In this document: positions 47,101-57,638 of the stretch, piece after piece
Position numbering within the stretch: the first letter of the stretch is position 1
How the letters are laid out: every line of letters begins with the position of its first letter
Origin: Euwallacea fornicatus
Taxonomy: Eukaryota; Arthropoda; Insecta; Coleoptera; Curculionidae
NCBI RefSeq assembly: GCF_040115645.1
Contig: NC_089564.1
Location: 1,240,001 to 1,304,000, forward strand
Direction of reading: 5' to 3'
Length of the DNA stretch: 64,000 bases
Program-made: the position numbers and the translations under genes
Notes under the pieces: model-generated
The model's input: the letters and a program-made list of their open reading frames with translations, nothing else
Told to the model about the DNA's origin: nothing
The model's database searches: none

Positions 47101-50100
47101 AGAATGATAGAACGAGTTAAAAACGTTCGAGTAATAGAACATATTAATGACGATCCAAATAACGATTATTTGCGGCTTGCAATATTTAATTATGTAAGTA
47201 TGGAATAAAATAGGGCCGAATGAATCCTCCGCGGTACATAGTTTCATTCTCATTGCGTATCTTGTCAAAGTAAATACACTCATCTTCAGTTTCCTACAGC
47301 AATATTCACATCCAAACAATGTCGCCAATCAATGTTATTTACCTATTTTTCTTATAGAAAACAACAAATTACATAAAAAAATCACCAGATGGTATCTATA
47401 CGGTAAACCGCGGAATCAAAGACATGGAAGCATTGGGAACCATCATGAGGTGGAATGGTGCGACCCACTTATCTACATATGGAACTAAAGAGTCCACGAA
47501 TAATAATACGTGTCATAGTCTCAGAGGGACTGATTCCACCATTTACCAGCCCATGATCACAGGAGAAGGCAACGTAACTATTTATAATACTGACATTTGC
47601 AGGCAAGTCTGAGCGGGAGTATAGACACTCTATTAGCTCCCTCTTGGGTTAATATTATTCATATTTTGGTGCTAAAAAAGGCCTGATGAACATAGTTCCC
47701 AAACATACCATCATGGCTGTTCACTTTTTTCTACATGGCATTTCTTCTCACGAGTCGATTGATCGATGTCTTTTTCATATCCGATTCCCAATAGTGACAA
47801 ATTGGGGGTCCAGAGAAAAGGACTCTCGAGCAATCGGGCTTCTCCCCTAGTGACAAAAACATCAATAAATAACGATTCATAAAATGCAAAGAAGAGATAA
47901 CGAAAAAGTACATCTGAAAATCCTCCAATAGAATAGTTGAAGCGAAATTGTCTTACAAGGCAAAAAGAATTCAGAATGGTCCGGTTGTGTGCCTAGTTGT
48001 TTCCACTTTAATTTGGTGATTTGGGAGTAGAAGATGGTTTTTATTGGCATTTAGTGTTGGCGTCCATTGTGTGTCCGTTAGTGTCTAAAGCCTCTCTAGA
48101 GTTTTTTTTAGTCGTTTTGTCATATGCAATAAATGCGTAATATCGTCAGCATAATGCAATATATAGGTATCACTAGTTCAAGCGAAAATATAGAAATTGT
48201 GTATGTGGGACGAGGGCCGCTTAAGATTTAAGGCGCCTTCAACAAGGACCAACAAATTGCCACGAAGGCAGAGAAATCGATGCTAATGTAAATAATAAAA
48301 TGGACACACCGGCCGGCTGACCCGCCCATTTCGTTGGTCTTGGTCTGAGACATATTATAGCTTGAACGGTCCTTCTCCCACTTGCAAAATCCCTATGTTT
48401 CCACTTGAACTGATGACATCTGTATATGCTCTTTGTCTATATGTTTTTATCCTTTAAGTCATGGTTGCACATATCATAGCAGCGTGCATTACATAGGAAG
48501 GGCGAAAGTAAAGGTCCATATGGGACCCACTGTTCAGGAAAAAAAGGGGGAAGAGACAGTGCTGTCAAGTCGCACTTCTAGTTATCTGTTATCCAAAAAT
48601 AAGTAATATACAAATGTCGATATTGTGGACTATTTCATACATTATTTCACGTTCACATGAGTAGCATATTGACAACCCCGGATTCTTACATGTTTAGAAA
48701 TATGCCTTAACTCTGAAGGCGTTTAATTACATGTTGTCGTATGTAACACTTTTTGGCAAAATATTTACCTTCCCCGTTTCTTTTTTCCCTGTACACTTTA
48801 ATTATTTAGCATATTGCTTTTGTTGTAATCGACCTTTTACAATAACTCTGAGGCCAACAATATTGGTGGCTACTATTAGAATCAGTAACGTGCAAATTAT
48901 AGTCAATTTCGATTGTCTTAAAAAGTAAATTTGTATCTCATATCAAAGACAAATAAAAACAACAATAACAAGAAAACAAGTAAAAAATAATCTCATATTT
49001 AGAACACTTCCAGTAAGAACTGAAAAATCTTTTCTCTTATAATTTTCTTTAATTAAAAAAATGTATTTTTTAAACTTATTTCTCGATAAAAAGGGAATTA
49101 CTCTGACGAACTACCCTAATGGTATCCCCAAATCAATCTGCCAGCCATTTTTAATTTTGAATTTAAAAACCATTCGTTTAGATTAAGTTACCGGCCTGCG
49201 TTGAGACAATTTTTATTTTATTTTTTACATGAAAATGATGCGTCATGCGACAAATTCTCAAGACCTTTCTAGTTCAAGGTAAATAAATAATCCAAAAATA
49301 ATTTATTATCATATGATATATCATTTATCATAAGTCATATACTTCATTATAACATCATTTTTATTTTTCGAAAATCAAGCAGCACACCATTTACTAATTT
49401 TTTCTTTGCGCTCTCAACGACATTTCGAAAAAGCGCCAAGGTAAAAATGATTATTATTATTAGACTTTATTTAATGATGAAAGGTGACCCTCCTTAAGAA
49501 TCACCCTGTATATATGAGGACATAATATTATATATTTTGATAGTCACATTTCTTGAAGTACGAACGATGTAATTGTATTTTGAAATACTAATCATCTCGC
49601 AATGTTACAGTGCGATTTTTATTAGCGCACTTTATACGAGCAATGAACTACACTATAGTTTTACGTACTTCCCAATGAGTCTAAAAAAACCGTATTTTCT
49701 AAAAACGTAACCAAAAACATGACGACGCACTAAAAAAAAAGTTTTTGCTTCATTATTTCATTTGTGAATTAAAATTTTTATTATTTTTCTAAGTAATAGA
49801 AAGGAATCCTAAGATTTGGCTCTGTTCCCCCTTTTTCATTGGAATGCCATGTCCGGTACTCACTAAATAATTTCACTAAGAGAAGTAACTGAAGACTACA
49901 GATAGCTAGAGATAGATAGAGAGATAGATATACGTAACAATTAAAAGAACATTTTTAGTTTATCTTCTTAATTCTTGGAAGCAAAATCAAGGATAGTAAA
50001 GGGTAAGGAAAGTGTAACCACAACAAAAACTCACATTAATTAAAATCCAACAAATATATAATTAAACCAGCTATATAAACACACCTTGAACGCAAATAAA

Positions 50101-53100
50101 AGTGTAATTCATCCTTGTACAAATAAGGTATGATAGTGATCCATCATTATTATATAAGATAACAAAATTGGTGCTTCAATAGTTAGAAGGGCTTTTAAAC
50201 TTAAAAACCATGAGCCAAAGTCCAATGCGAAGTCCAATTTGTTTTATAAGATAAATAATCTAAAAAATATTTTAGATGTCAACTTTAACCTTTCGCAAAT
50301 TCGCAAGTAAATCAAAAACCATCATGCAGACAAACATGATGCAATATGTAAAGAGTGGGTCAAAAAGTTTCTGTTCAAGAGGACTAGGGAACAATATGTA
50401 TGTCCTAGCTTAAATAATTATTTCCACAAGAACAATGCCAGTCCAAACTATAACATGCGATCAGCAAACAATATTTGTTACGCAATCGTCGTGACCAGGA
50501 ACTTTCTGGTACTCCCACTACTTACCTTCTTGTTACCAATATTTCTCCAAAGATTTGATTAAATCTTTTGGATTGGTATTAGGACCATGACGTTCCACTG
50601 GTTGGCCAGTTTTATCAATTATGAACTTTGTAAAGTTCCATTTAATGAAGTTTCCCAAGGTGCCACCTTGTTTGTGTTTTAAATACTTGTACAAAGGATG
50701 GGCATCATTACCGTTTACATTTATTTTATCAAACATATCAAATTTAACATTTTTCTTAGAAACAAACTCGCATATTTCCTCATTGGTGCCAGATTCTTGG
50801 TCCCCAAATTGATTACAGGGGAATGCTGCAATTAATGAGAAATAGAAAACTACATAATATCCTCAATACCACCACTCTCAACTTGCTCACAAGTAAATTA
50901 TCTGCTGCTTCATTCTCTTAAAATGGAAAAGATATAAAGCAGAGTGAACTGGAGTTATTAATGGTTACTAGTGTAAATAACCCAATTAATTTCCAGAAAT
51001 AAAACCTTATAATCACTTTCTAAATTCTTATCTTAGTTCAAAGGTTGACACAACTGACGTGGACTGTTAGTGTAAATTTCATTTTAATTGTAGAGTAACA
51101 ATGCAGGAATAATTTCTAACAACATCTTACCTAATATGCACAATCCCTTGGTTTCGTGATATTGATCGTACATCTCCACAAGTTCTGCATAGTTACTCTT
51201 CGTATAGCCACACCGTGAGGCTACATTTACGATGATGCAAACGTGTCCTTTGTATTTCTCCAGGGACACTTCTTCTCCTTTTATGTCCCTTGCAGTAAAT
51301 TCATAGATTGATTTTGCTTCCTTGTAGTTTTGGGGATTTGACATTGCGAGCGATGTAGCTGCAGAGGATGTCATAGCTCGAAATGATTTAAATGTATTCG
51401 TTACCAGTCGAGCAACAGGTATAAACATTCGGAATGATAAAATTAATAAATAATTGATAACTAGTTTCTAAGAGACGCAGATTTGTTTTCAACCTTGTTT
51501 AAATTATGACATTTGCATTCATCAGAATCAGCTGTCAAAAGTAGGAATGTGTCTAGCTAGTATCCGTGACGGGAAATAACGCTTAAACATTGAACGGAAA
51601 GTTTGCAGTAACTGCGCTGCTCGCCCTCGAAAATACTTTATATATTATTAGATATTTTAAATCATTTTGTCAATAACTTTCAAAAAAAGCATCTTTTTCC
51701 CATTATTTATTTTATTTATTATTTCTAATTCATGTCAATAGAACGAAATGAATGCCACCGTTGAATCCTACACCATAAAAACTTTTGAGCACAATTTTCA
51801 CCTTTCTAAAAACTAAAACGGTAACACAGTTCCAAAAAATTAGAAATTTTAAATCGCTCTGTATATCGAGAGCGAAATAAGCTAGTTGTAAAACAGTAAT
51901 AACATAAAATTTTACTTCAAGTCCAACCCAGGAGTGTTCTGTCATATTTTATCTGTTTATGACTGTTTTGCTTATCTGCATGTAAATCAAATCCATTGAA
52001 AAGGCGCCACCCTGTAAATATAATTTGTTCTAAAAGACGCATACATTACCCATAGATTCAATAATCAGTCATGTGCTTTTTAATATGCAATATCGTGTAA
52101 TAAATGCGATTTTAAGCAGTTCGTACCAGATTTTTAAGTGTAAAAATAACAGCCGTAACGTAACTGTTATCTACGTGATACCGGCATATAGTGGATTGGT
52201 ACGTTCTAGAATCCAACCTTAAAAACGTCGTTCTCTCATTTCCTGTTTGCCGTTGGCGGTTTCAATGTTAGTACAGTTCTTCAAACGACAAAATTATTAT
52301 TTATAACGAATTAAACGGATTGATTAATTCGATCTTCCTACATTGGCTTGCTTTCAAAGTTTGAAAGTTTTATAGAACATAATGCCTCCTAAAAAGAAAC
52401 CTACACAAACAGAGGAAAAACCGGTGAAAAAAGCAATTCTGGAACGAGAATCTGCTAGGAGTTTAGAACAATCAACCAGAACTTTACGTCCACGGAAAGA
52501 AGTTTTACCCGCTTCAGCTGAAACAGTTAAAACTGAAGCTACAACTAAAAAGGCCCCCAAACGTAAAGCGGATTCCAAGAACAATAAACTACCCACAACA
52601 GGGAACAAAAAAGCAGCTGCAAAACTTACAGATCCTGGTGAAGATGAAGTTGAAAGCATTGATGTTGACCAAGAAATACAAGATGATGAAGAAATTATTG
52701 AAGATATTAAAACTAAAAAATTAGCACCGAACCGTATGAAAATCCAGTCTGACTCCAAAATAAATGAACCTGCTAATAAAAAGGCACAGACCGAGGCTAA
52801 AAGAAAGAAACCAACTGCAAAACATGGTGGAGATGATGGCGAAAGCAATAATGATAATTTTATTGCAGAATTTGAAGATGACAGTGAATTTACTCAAGGA
52901 GCTGAAAATAAGAAATCAGCACCCAAACAAAAAGTTAAGACTGAGTCCAATGTAAACGAACCTGTAAATAAAAAAACTGATACTAGAGCCCAAAAAAAGA
53001 AACTAGTTGCAAAATCTACAGAACAACTGAATAATGAAAACTCAAATAAAGCTGAAGGTAAAGAAGCACAAAATGAGGCTCAACAAACTGATAATACAAA

Positions 53101-56100
53101 CATGGTTCCAGCTGAAGAAGAAGACAGTATGCATGATACAAGTGTTGAAAATGATTCATCAGCATCTTCTATATATGACTTTAAAGTTACCACAATCCAA
53201 GGTGAAGAAGTATCTTTAACTCAATATAAAGGCCATGTCTGTATTATAATTAATGTAGCTTCAAAATGTGGCCATACAGCTTCAAACTATAAACAACTAG
53301 TAGAGCTTTACAACAAGTATTCTGAAGCTAAAGGACTTAAGATCCTTGCATTCCCATGTAATCAGTTTGGCGAACAAGAACCTGGGGACAATGATCAGAT
53401 CTATAAATTTGCAAAGAAAAAGAATGTTAATTTTGATATGTTTGAAAAGATTGATGTCAATGGTAAAACTGCACATCCACTGTGGAATTATTTAACCAGT
53501 CAAAAGTCTGGTCCCAAGGGGTCAAAAATTGATTGGAATTTTACCAAATTTTTGATAAGTAAGGAAGGTGTGGTTGTTGAACGTTTCAAACCAACTGTTA
53601 AACCTTTGGCACTGTTACCTGAGCTTGAAAAGCTATGGTAATCTTGAATTATTATGTTTATATTAATTTCTTAGTTTTTATTTCCTAAAGGTATTCATAC
53701 ATTTTTTGTTCTTTATGTGGTTTATGAGTATAATACACTTTATGTCACTTATTTGGTTTTATAAATAAACAGCTATATTGAACTGTTAAGTTTGCTCAAA
53801 ATACCTTGTTTAAGTAAAGTAAGTTGAGTTCTGTGACTGTATTTGTTAGTGATTACAGAGATGACCATCTAATTTCAAACAACTGTTTTTTTTTAGTTCA
53901 AAGTTATTTTGATTAGTTGTCACTCAGCTTTATCTATGTATGTCTGGCCCTTAAAAGTAAACTGCCCTCTTTAATTAAAAAAGTTTTATTTTTTTTAACA
54001 CATTCCATATATTCTGTGCTGAAAAATTGTGCTTATTACCTGATTTACTGTATAGTATTTGTGCTATATAAACGTTTCATTATAGAAATTATATTTGTAT
54101 ATTAGTGGCAAAGGCTTGACAACGCAAAAACTATAATATTGACACCCGCTTTAATTTGTGTATGGTAATAGTACATTGAGATACAAGTTTCTTCAGAAAG
54201 AACATTAGAGCACGAATCGAAGTGTGCGTAACAAGTTAGCAATGGGTGAGTGCGCTAATAATGTTACGAAATGTGTATCTTATAATCTTCTGTACATAGA
54301 AATTCAAGTAAACTTACGTTTGGACTTCTAGACAAAAAGAGAGAAGTAGGTGGTTAACAAAAAATCAATTTATTTTAAACATTATAACACAGAAACGTTA
54401 AATAAGTCGTTTTATGGAAAAAACTCAAAAGAAAATTGAAGATTTTCTTTATCGTCCACAACTCTCAGAGGTGGGCACAATGAACGTTTCTAAGTAGATA
54501 TTTTTTATTTTAACCACATAATCAAGCATTGCCGGAAATTTTGACACCATTTTACTTCATCTTTGTATTACCTAATTGTTATTTGTTTGTACTAAAAACG
54601 GAAGGTATTCTAAAGGAAACAGTAATAAGGACACCATAGCGCGCGTTTAAGAGTAGGATTCGCTATTAGTTTCTATATACTTAACAGCCATTTTAAAATT
54701 TTATGGTCCTGACGTTAACCTGAATTAAGATAGTTTTGCCTAAAGAAATTTTCAGCTGAATCATCATTTTCGAACGCTGGCGTATAAAAATAAAGGGATC
54801 GGTACAAAAACTGCAACAAAAATATGTAAGTTCAACTGCACACCAGTGTTGGACTATGGACACATACTGAGGGCAAATGCAATGGAAAAAAAATTAAGCA
54901 TTGCATACAAACGACAAAACATACTGCACTTAGACTGATTACAAAGATAAAGCACTTCGATAATTTACTACACAACGTTGTCTAAAGGTACACAGGACAA
55001 GAATAACAGAAAGACTATAACAAATTCAAAATAGAAAGACAATCTCATTTCCTTTTCTCTTCAACTGAATGATAGATTTTTCTTCAAAAATATCAATCTT
55101 TATCTGTAGTAAAAGTACGAAAAAGAGCCTTATCGGAGAATCTTATACGCACCCTACATTTTGCATTAAATGGGAATATTCTGTATTCTCCAGAGGTTCC
55201 TCCCTTTCTTTGTGACATATCCAACAATTTAGCTGTGACCGTTTGGGGGCCTCTATTCGGGGATGACTTAAATAAACAAGGAGTATTCTCTGTGAATGTT
55301 CGTGAAGAAGACACTATTCAGAAACATTTTCGATCTCTTCACAAATTTTAAACGTTACCTGAAGATTAAACTTTATTTAAAGCTTTAAACGGGATATACA
55401 AATGTCTATATATCCCTTTTAAAGCTTAATATGTGTATATACATATTTACAGCGTCATTCACGGTTGATGCCCTATTAAAAATGGCTAAAGATCTGAAAT
55501 TTTCGATGCCGATGTAATGAAGTTTGATTTGTTCGATTAAAATATTGGTATCATTACCACATTACTATATCTATGTATAGCTGACAACAACTTTGTTATT
55601 TTAAAGAGCACTTTCTGTATTTTATTACATTTTCGAATTGCCCGGAAGATTTAAACCCCAGTTTATGTATCATATGGCATAGCTATGATGATCCTTTTTC
55701 GAAATAAATATATTTTTTAGCGGATTTGGAAACAAACAGTCCTAAATTAAAGGGCGCATATCATTTCGACTATCACAGCTAGAAAGCTGAAATTTGAACT
55801 AGACATTCTAATTAGTTATCTGTATCTTGTAGCATTATAATTTTTTTTTGGATTTACATATTGGGTATGGAAAAATTAGTACTATATCCGAACGATATAG
55901 TGTAAAATCATAATCTTAAATAAAACACCCTATATTTTGGGATAGCATCTAAAAGATCAATTAGTTTTCTCTCAGAAATTATTATACATTAATATCATTA
56001 AGATCTATACATAGGAAAGTTTAAAATATTTTCTATTTTTTCTATTACAGAACAGTAAATTTGACGTTTATAAATTCCTATGAAACATACAAAGGAATAA

Positions 56101-56848
56101 AAGCCTTTAGATACGAAACGCCAAATACCTTCTTGAGGCCCAGTATCTCTGTAGCAGAACATGACTGTTATTGCGCTAAGGAAACCAAAGATGATACGAA
56201 CAAAGCTAGTTGTTTTCTGGATGGCGTTCTTGATTTCCGACCATGTGTTGGTTAGTTTTTCATGAAAAGGAAAATTAATGCGTTGAAGTATCCTAATAAC
56301 CTACGTTTCTATTCTTCACAGGTGTCCCCCTATTAGTTTCCCAACCCCATTTCCTGAATGCAGACAAAAAATATTTATCTGGAGTCATCGGCCTCAAGCC
56401 TGACAAACAAAAACACGGGATACATTTGCTTTTAGAACCTGTAAGCAATTTTGAATAAATATTTAATAATTGAACTAATTTATATCAATTACTTGGTTTA
56501 GAATACGGGAACTCCCCTGCAAGGAAGAAAGAGAGTACAAGTAAATTCGGTATTCAGAAGTGAACCTTTTTTGTCTTTCTTGACGCCCCCAACAATGCAC
56601 CATGGAGTAATTCCTATTCTTTGGATAGATGAGGTAAGAAATGTAATAAGATAATTCTATTTATCCTTACTACTGCATAAATTACTTTTTAGACCGTAGA
56701 TTTACCACAAAAATACGTGGATCAGCTCAACGATCAGTACTTCAAGGTAGTAAAAATAGCCACCATACTGAAGTACGTTTTTATAGGGATATTTTCCGCC
56801 TTATTTGTGGGATGTCTATGTTTGATCTTTAGAAAAAAATGTTGTTAA
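44110..56848 (+). CDS. SNMP/CD36-family receptor B (9 exons, 520 aa)
   Basis: Paralogue of receptor A and a two-pass CD36-fold membrane receptor. Exons: 44110-44232, 46473-46633, 46688-46832, 46912-47193, 47358-47602, 56051-56250, 56322-56440, 56502-56633, 56693-56848. The number of exons and every intron phase equal those of receptor A. Intron 5 starts with GC instead of GT (TTTGCAG then GCAAGT); the phase requires this donor. The N-terminal anchor is at about residues 9-31 and the C-terminal anchor at about 493-517, followed by RKKCC. Family marks are QELLFDGI, TVNRGIKDMEALG, CHSLRGTDSTIYQP, the CYC pair, CFLDGVLDFRPC, SQPHFLNADKKY, NTGTPLQGRKRVQVNS and IPILWIDE. Intron 5 (8.4 kb) holds two glutathione peroxidase genes. 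The exact SNMP subgroup is uncertain. Confidence 0.94.
44438..45169 (+). mobile_element. DNA transposon relic with ~58-bp terminal inverted repeats
   Basis: The left end (TACAAGGGTGTTTCCGAAAG...GAGTGAAAAGTTCTAGTCAA) is matched by the inverted right end at 45112-45169. A relic of a transposase N-terminus starts at 44573 (MPFTK, stop, then FMEF), like the first residues of insect transposases of the group seen elsewhere in this window. The rest does not encode a continuous protein. It is inserted in intron 1 of receptor B. Confidence 0.65.
46110..46225. repeat. Short MITE-like element
   Basis: It begins near GCAGGGTGATTCATATG and ends near AAAAACACCCTGTATTTC, an inverted pair of the CAGGGTG type. 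It is about 115 bp, with no coding capacity, and lies in intron 1 of receptor B. Confidence 0.4.
48290..48560. repeat. Inverted copy of the 35345-35600 element
   Basis: This stretch is the inverse complement of the outer part of the element behind the lysozyme gene. Shared blocks are CGTTGGTCTT, GGTCCTTCTCC, CACTTGAACTGATGA and AGGAAGGGCGAAAGT. Confidence 0.6.
49900..49932. repeat. GATA-rich microsatellite
   Basis: Short run of GATA and GAGATA units. Confidence 0.6.
50533..51428 (-). CDS. PHGPx: Phospholipid-hydroperoxide glutathione peroxidase, cysteine type (2 exons, 196 aa)
   Basis: GPX4-like peroxidase that reduces hydroperoxides; insect Cys-type members normally use thioredoxin. Exon 1 is 51428-51131 and exon 2 is 50825-50533, phase 1, GT-AG. 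The catalytic tetrad is visible: Cys73 (NVASRCGYT) in place of selenocysteine, Gln in FPCNQFG, and Trp and Asn in WNFTKF. The FPC cysteine is the usual resolving cysteine. The GPx domain begins at about residue 41 (SIYEFTARDIKGEEV); the preceding 40 residues are Arg/Ser/Thr-rich without acidic residues in the first 35, consistent with a mitochondrial targeting peptide, and an internal Met at 19 or 29 could give a cytosolic form. It is head-to-head with the plus-strand GPx gene 950 bp away. Both are inside intron 5 of receptor B. Confidence 0.93.
51429..52381. other. Shared upstream region of the two GPx genes
   Basis: About 950 bp between divergent start codons, so promoters of both genes should lie here. 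CACCCTGTAAATA at 52008-52020 looks like a transposon end. No TATA box was assigned. Confidence 0.4.
52382..53641 (+). CDS. Glutathione peroxidase with long Lys/Glu-rich N-terminal extension (intronless, 419 aa)
   Basis: The C-terminal part (about residues 264-419) is a complete Cys-type GPX4-like domain: SIYDFKVTTIQGEEV, catalytic Cys296 (NVASKCGHT), resolving Cys326 and Gln328 (FPCNQFGEQEPG) and Trp385 (DWNFTKF). The first ~260 residues are unlike any GPx I know: PPKKKPTQTEEKPVKK, then three imperfect repeats of about 50 residues with basic clusters (KRK, KRKK, QKKK) and NEPxNKK, alternating with acidic Asp/Glu runs. No signal or mitochondrial peptide is visible; the clusters look like nuclear-localisation signals and a disordered nucleic-acid- or histone-binding tail. 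There is no intron, whereas the neighbouring paralogue has one at the ILAFPC position, so this copy lost it or arose through an RNA. The ATG at 52382 begins the extension; no other in-frame start gives only the domain. Confidence 0.9.
   Translation: MPPKKKPTQTEEKPVKKAILERESARSLEQSTRTLRPRKEVLPASAETVKTEATTKKAPKRKADSKNNKLPTTGNKKAAAKLTDPGEDEVESIDVDQEIQDDEEIIEDIKTKKLAPNRMKIQSDSKINEPANKKAQTEAKRKKPTAKHGGDDGESNNDNFIAEFEDDSEFTQGAENKKSAPKQKVKTESNVNEPVNKKTDTRAQKKKLVAKSTEQLNNENSNKAEGKEAQNEAQQTDNTNMVPAEEEDSMHDTSVENDSSASSIYDFKVTTIQGEEVSLTQYKGHVCIIINVASKCGHTASNYKQLVELYNKYSEAKGLKILAFPCNQFGEQEPGDNDQIYKFAKKKNVNFDMFEKIDVNGKTAHPLWNYLTSQKSGPKGSKIDWNFTKFLISKEGVVVERFKPTVKPLALLPELEKLW
53764..53769 (+). terminator. 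Poly(A) signal of the intronless GPx gene
   Basis: AATAAA, 123 bp after the stop codon. Confidence 0.6.
53770..54819 (+). other. Receptor B intron 5, after the GPx genes
   Basis: AT-rich with no supported feature. Confidence 0.4.
54820..55080 (+). mobile_element. Possible non-LTR retrotransposon (jockey-like) fragment
   Basis: The plus strand in broken frames gives pieces resembling the region after the reverse-transcriptase domain of jockey-type elements: VLDYGHILRANA-like sequence at 54850-54890, then KALR/FTT and LKVHRTRITERL. Similarity is weak and frames shift often. Confidence 0.3.
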
Positions 56849-57638
56849 AACATACGGCTTAGTATCAAGTAATAAGAATGAGTTATTTGATATAAGCATT
56901 CTTTCTTCAGTATAAAATCTTTCTATTATGGTTACAAAAAAATTTCTTGTACGGCACATTTGTACATACAAGGTGTTTAAAAATTAATGTCCAATAATTT
57001 AACAACACATTTTATCTAAAAACATGGCTATATGAACATTACTATGTTTACGCTGTATGTAAATTTTTAATAATAGCGCCTACAAATTTTGAGATATTTA
57101 TCCAGATTGGGGCATATGTGGTACTTAAATGCACTTATGAAAATCTACAAAATAATTTTTTTTCTGTAGTAGGACCTGGTTTACTTTATTTTTTGAAACT
57201 TAAAGTTTTTGCTTCATTTAGAAAAAAATTCTGCCTCTTACGTTGTCTTCGTTTTTCAACGGTCAATTGCAAAAATATGAATACGATTTATACACCAATG
57301 TTACGGAGTATAATGACCTGACCGTCAAATTTATGTCACTATGCGCAAAACCACTAGATTTTCCGTTCTTCTGTTTAAAAGTTTCCAAATTAATTAGCAT
57401 TTTTTTTTATAAACAATGTTCCATTACAAAACGTTTGGGACCATAAACAAAAGCTTAAATGCGTAGAAAACCTATTAAGGTCAATACTTGATATGAGGAA
57501 CTAACTAATGAATTTATATATTTGCTGGATACTTTTCAATATATTTCAAGAAGATTTCACCAGCCAAAATAAAAATATATCACTGTTTTGTTTTACTTTA
57601 ACAAAAAAAATCAGAAATTCACAATTTAGCACATTTGC
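56849..57638. other. Intergenic region between receptor B and CDC23
   Basis: 790 bp between convergent genes. AT-rich; no clear poly(A) signal could be assigned to either gene. Short open frames here show no similarity that I recognise. Confidence 0.4.

Larger units (their letters stand above)
47603..50532 (+). other. First part of receptor B intron 5
   Basis: AT-rich and without a supported gene, apart from the repeat at 48290-48560 and a short GATA-rich microsatellite at 49900-49932. CACCCTGTATAT at 49503 resembles a transposon end. Confidence 0.4.

Noticed and set aside
52354..52848. 164-residue minus-strand open frame, Ser-rich and hydrophobic
   Set aside because: It is the antisense shadow of the Lys/Glu-rich extension of the GPx gene.
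55062..55351. About 93 open codons on the plus strand (with a 73-codon frame opposite)
   Set aside because: It looks somewhat like coding, but it has no start, no clear acceptor and no family that I recognise; probably part of the neighbouring element remains.
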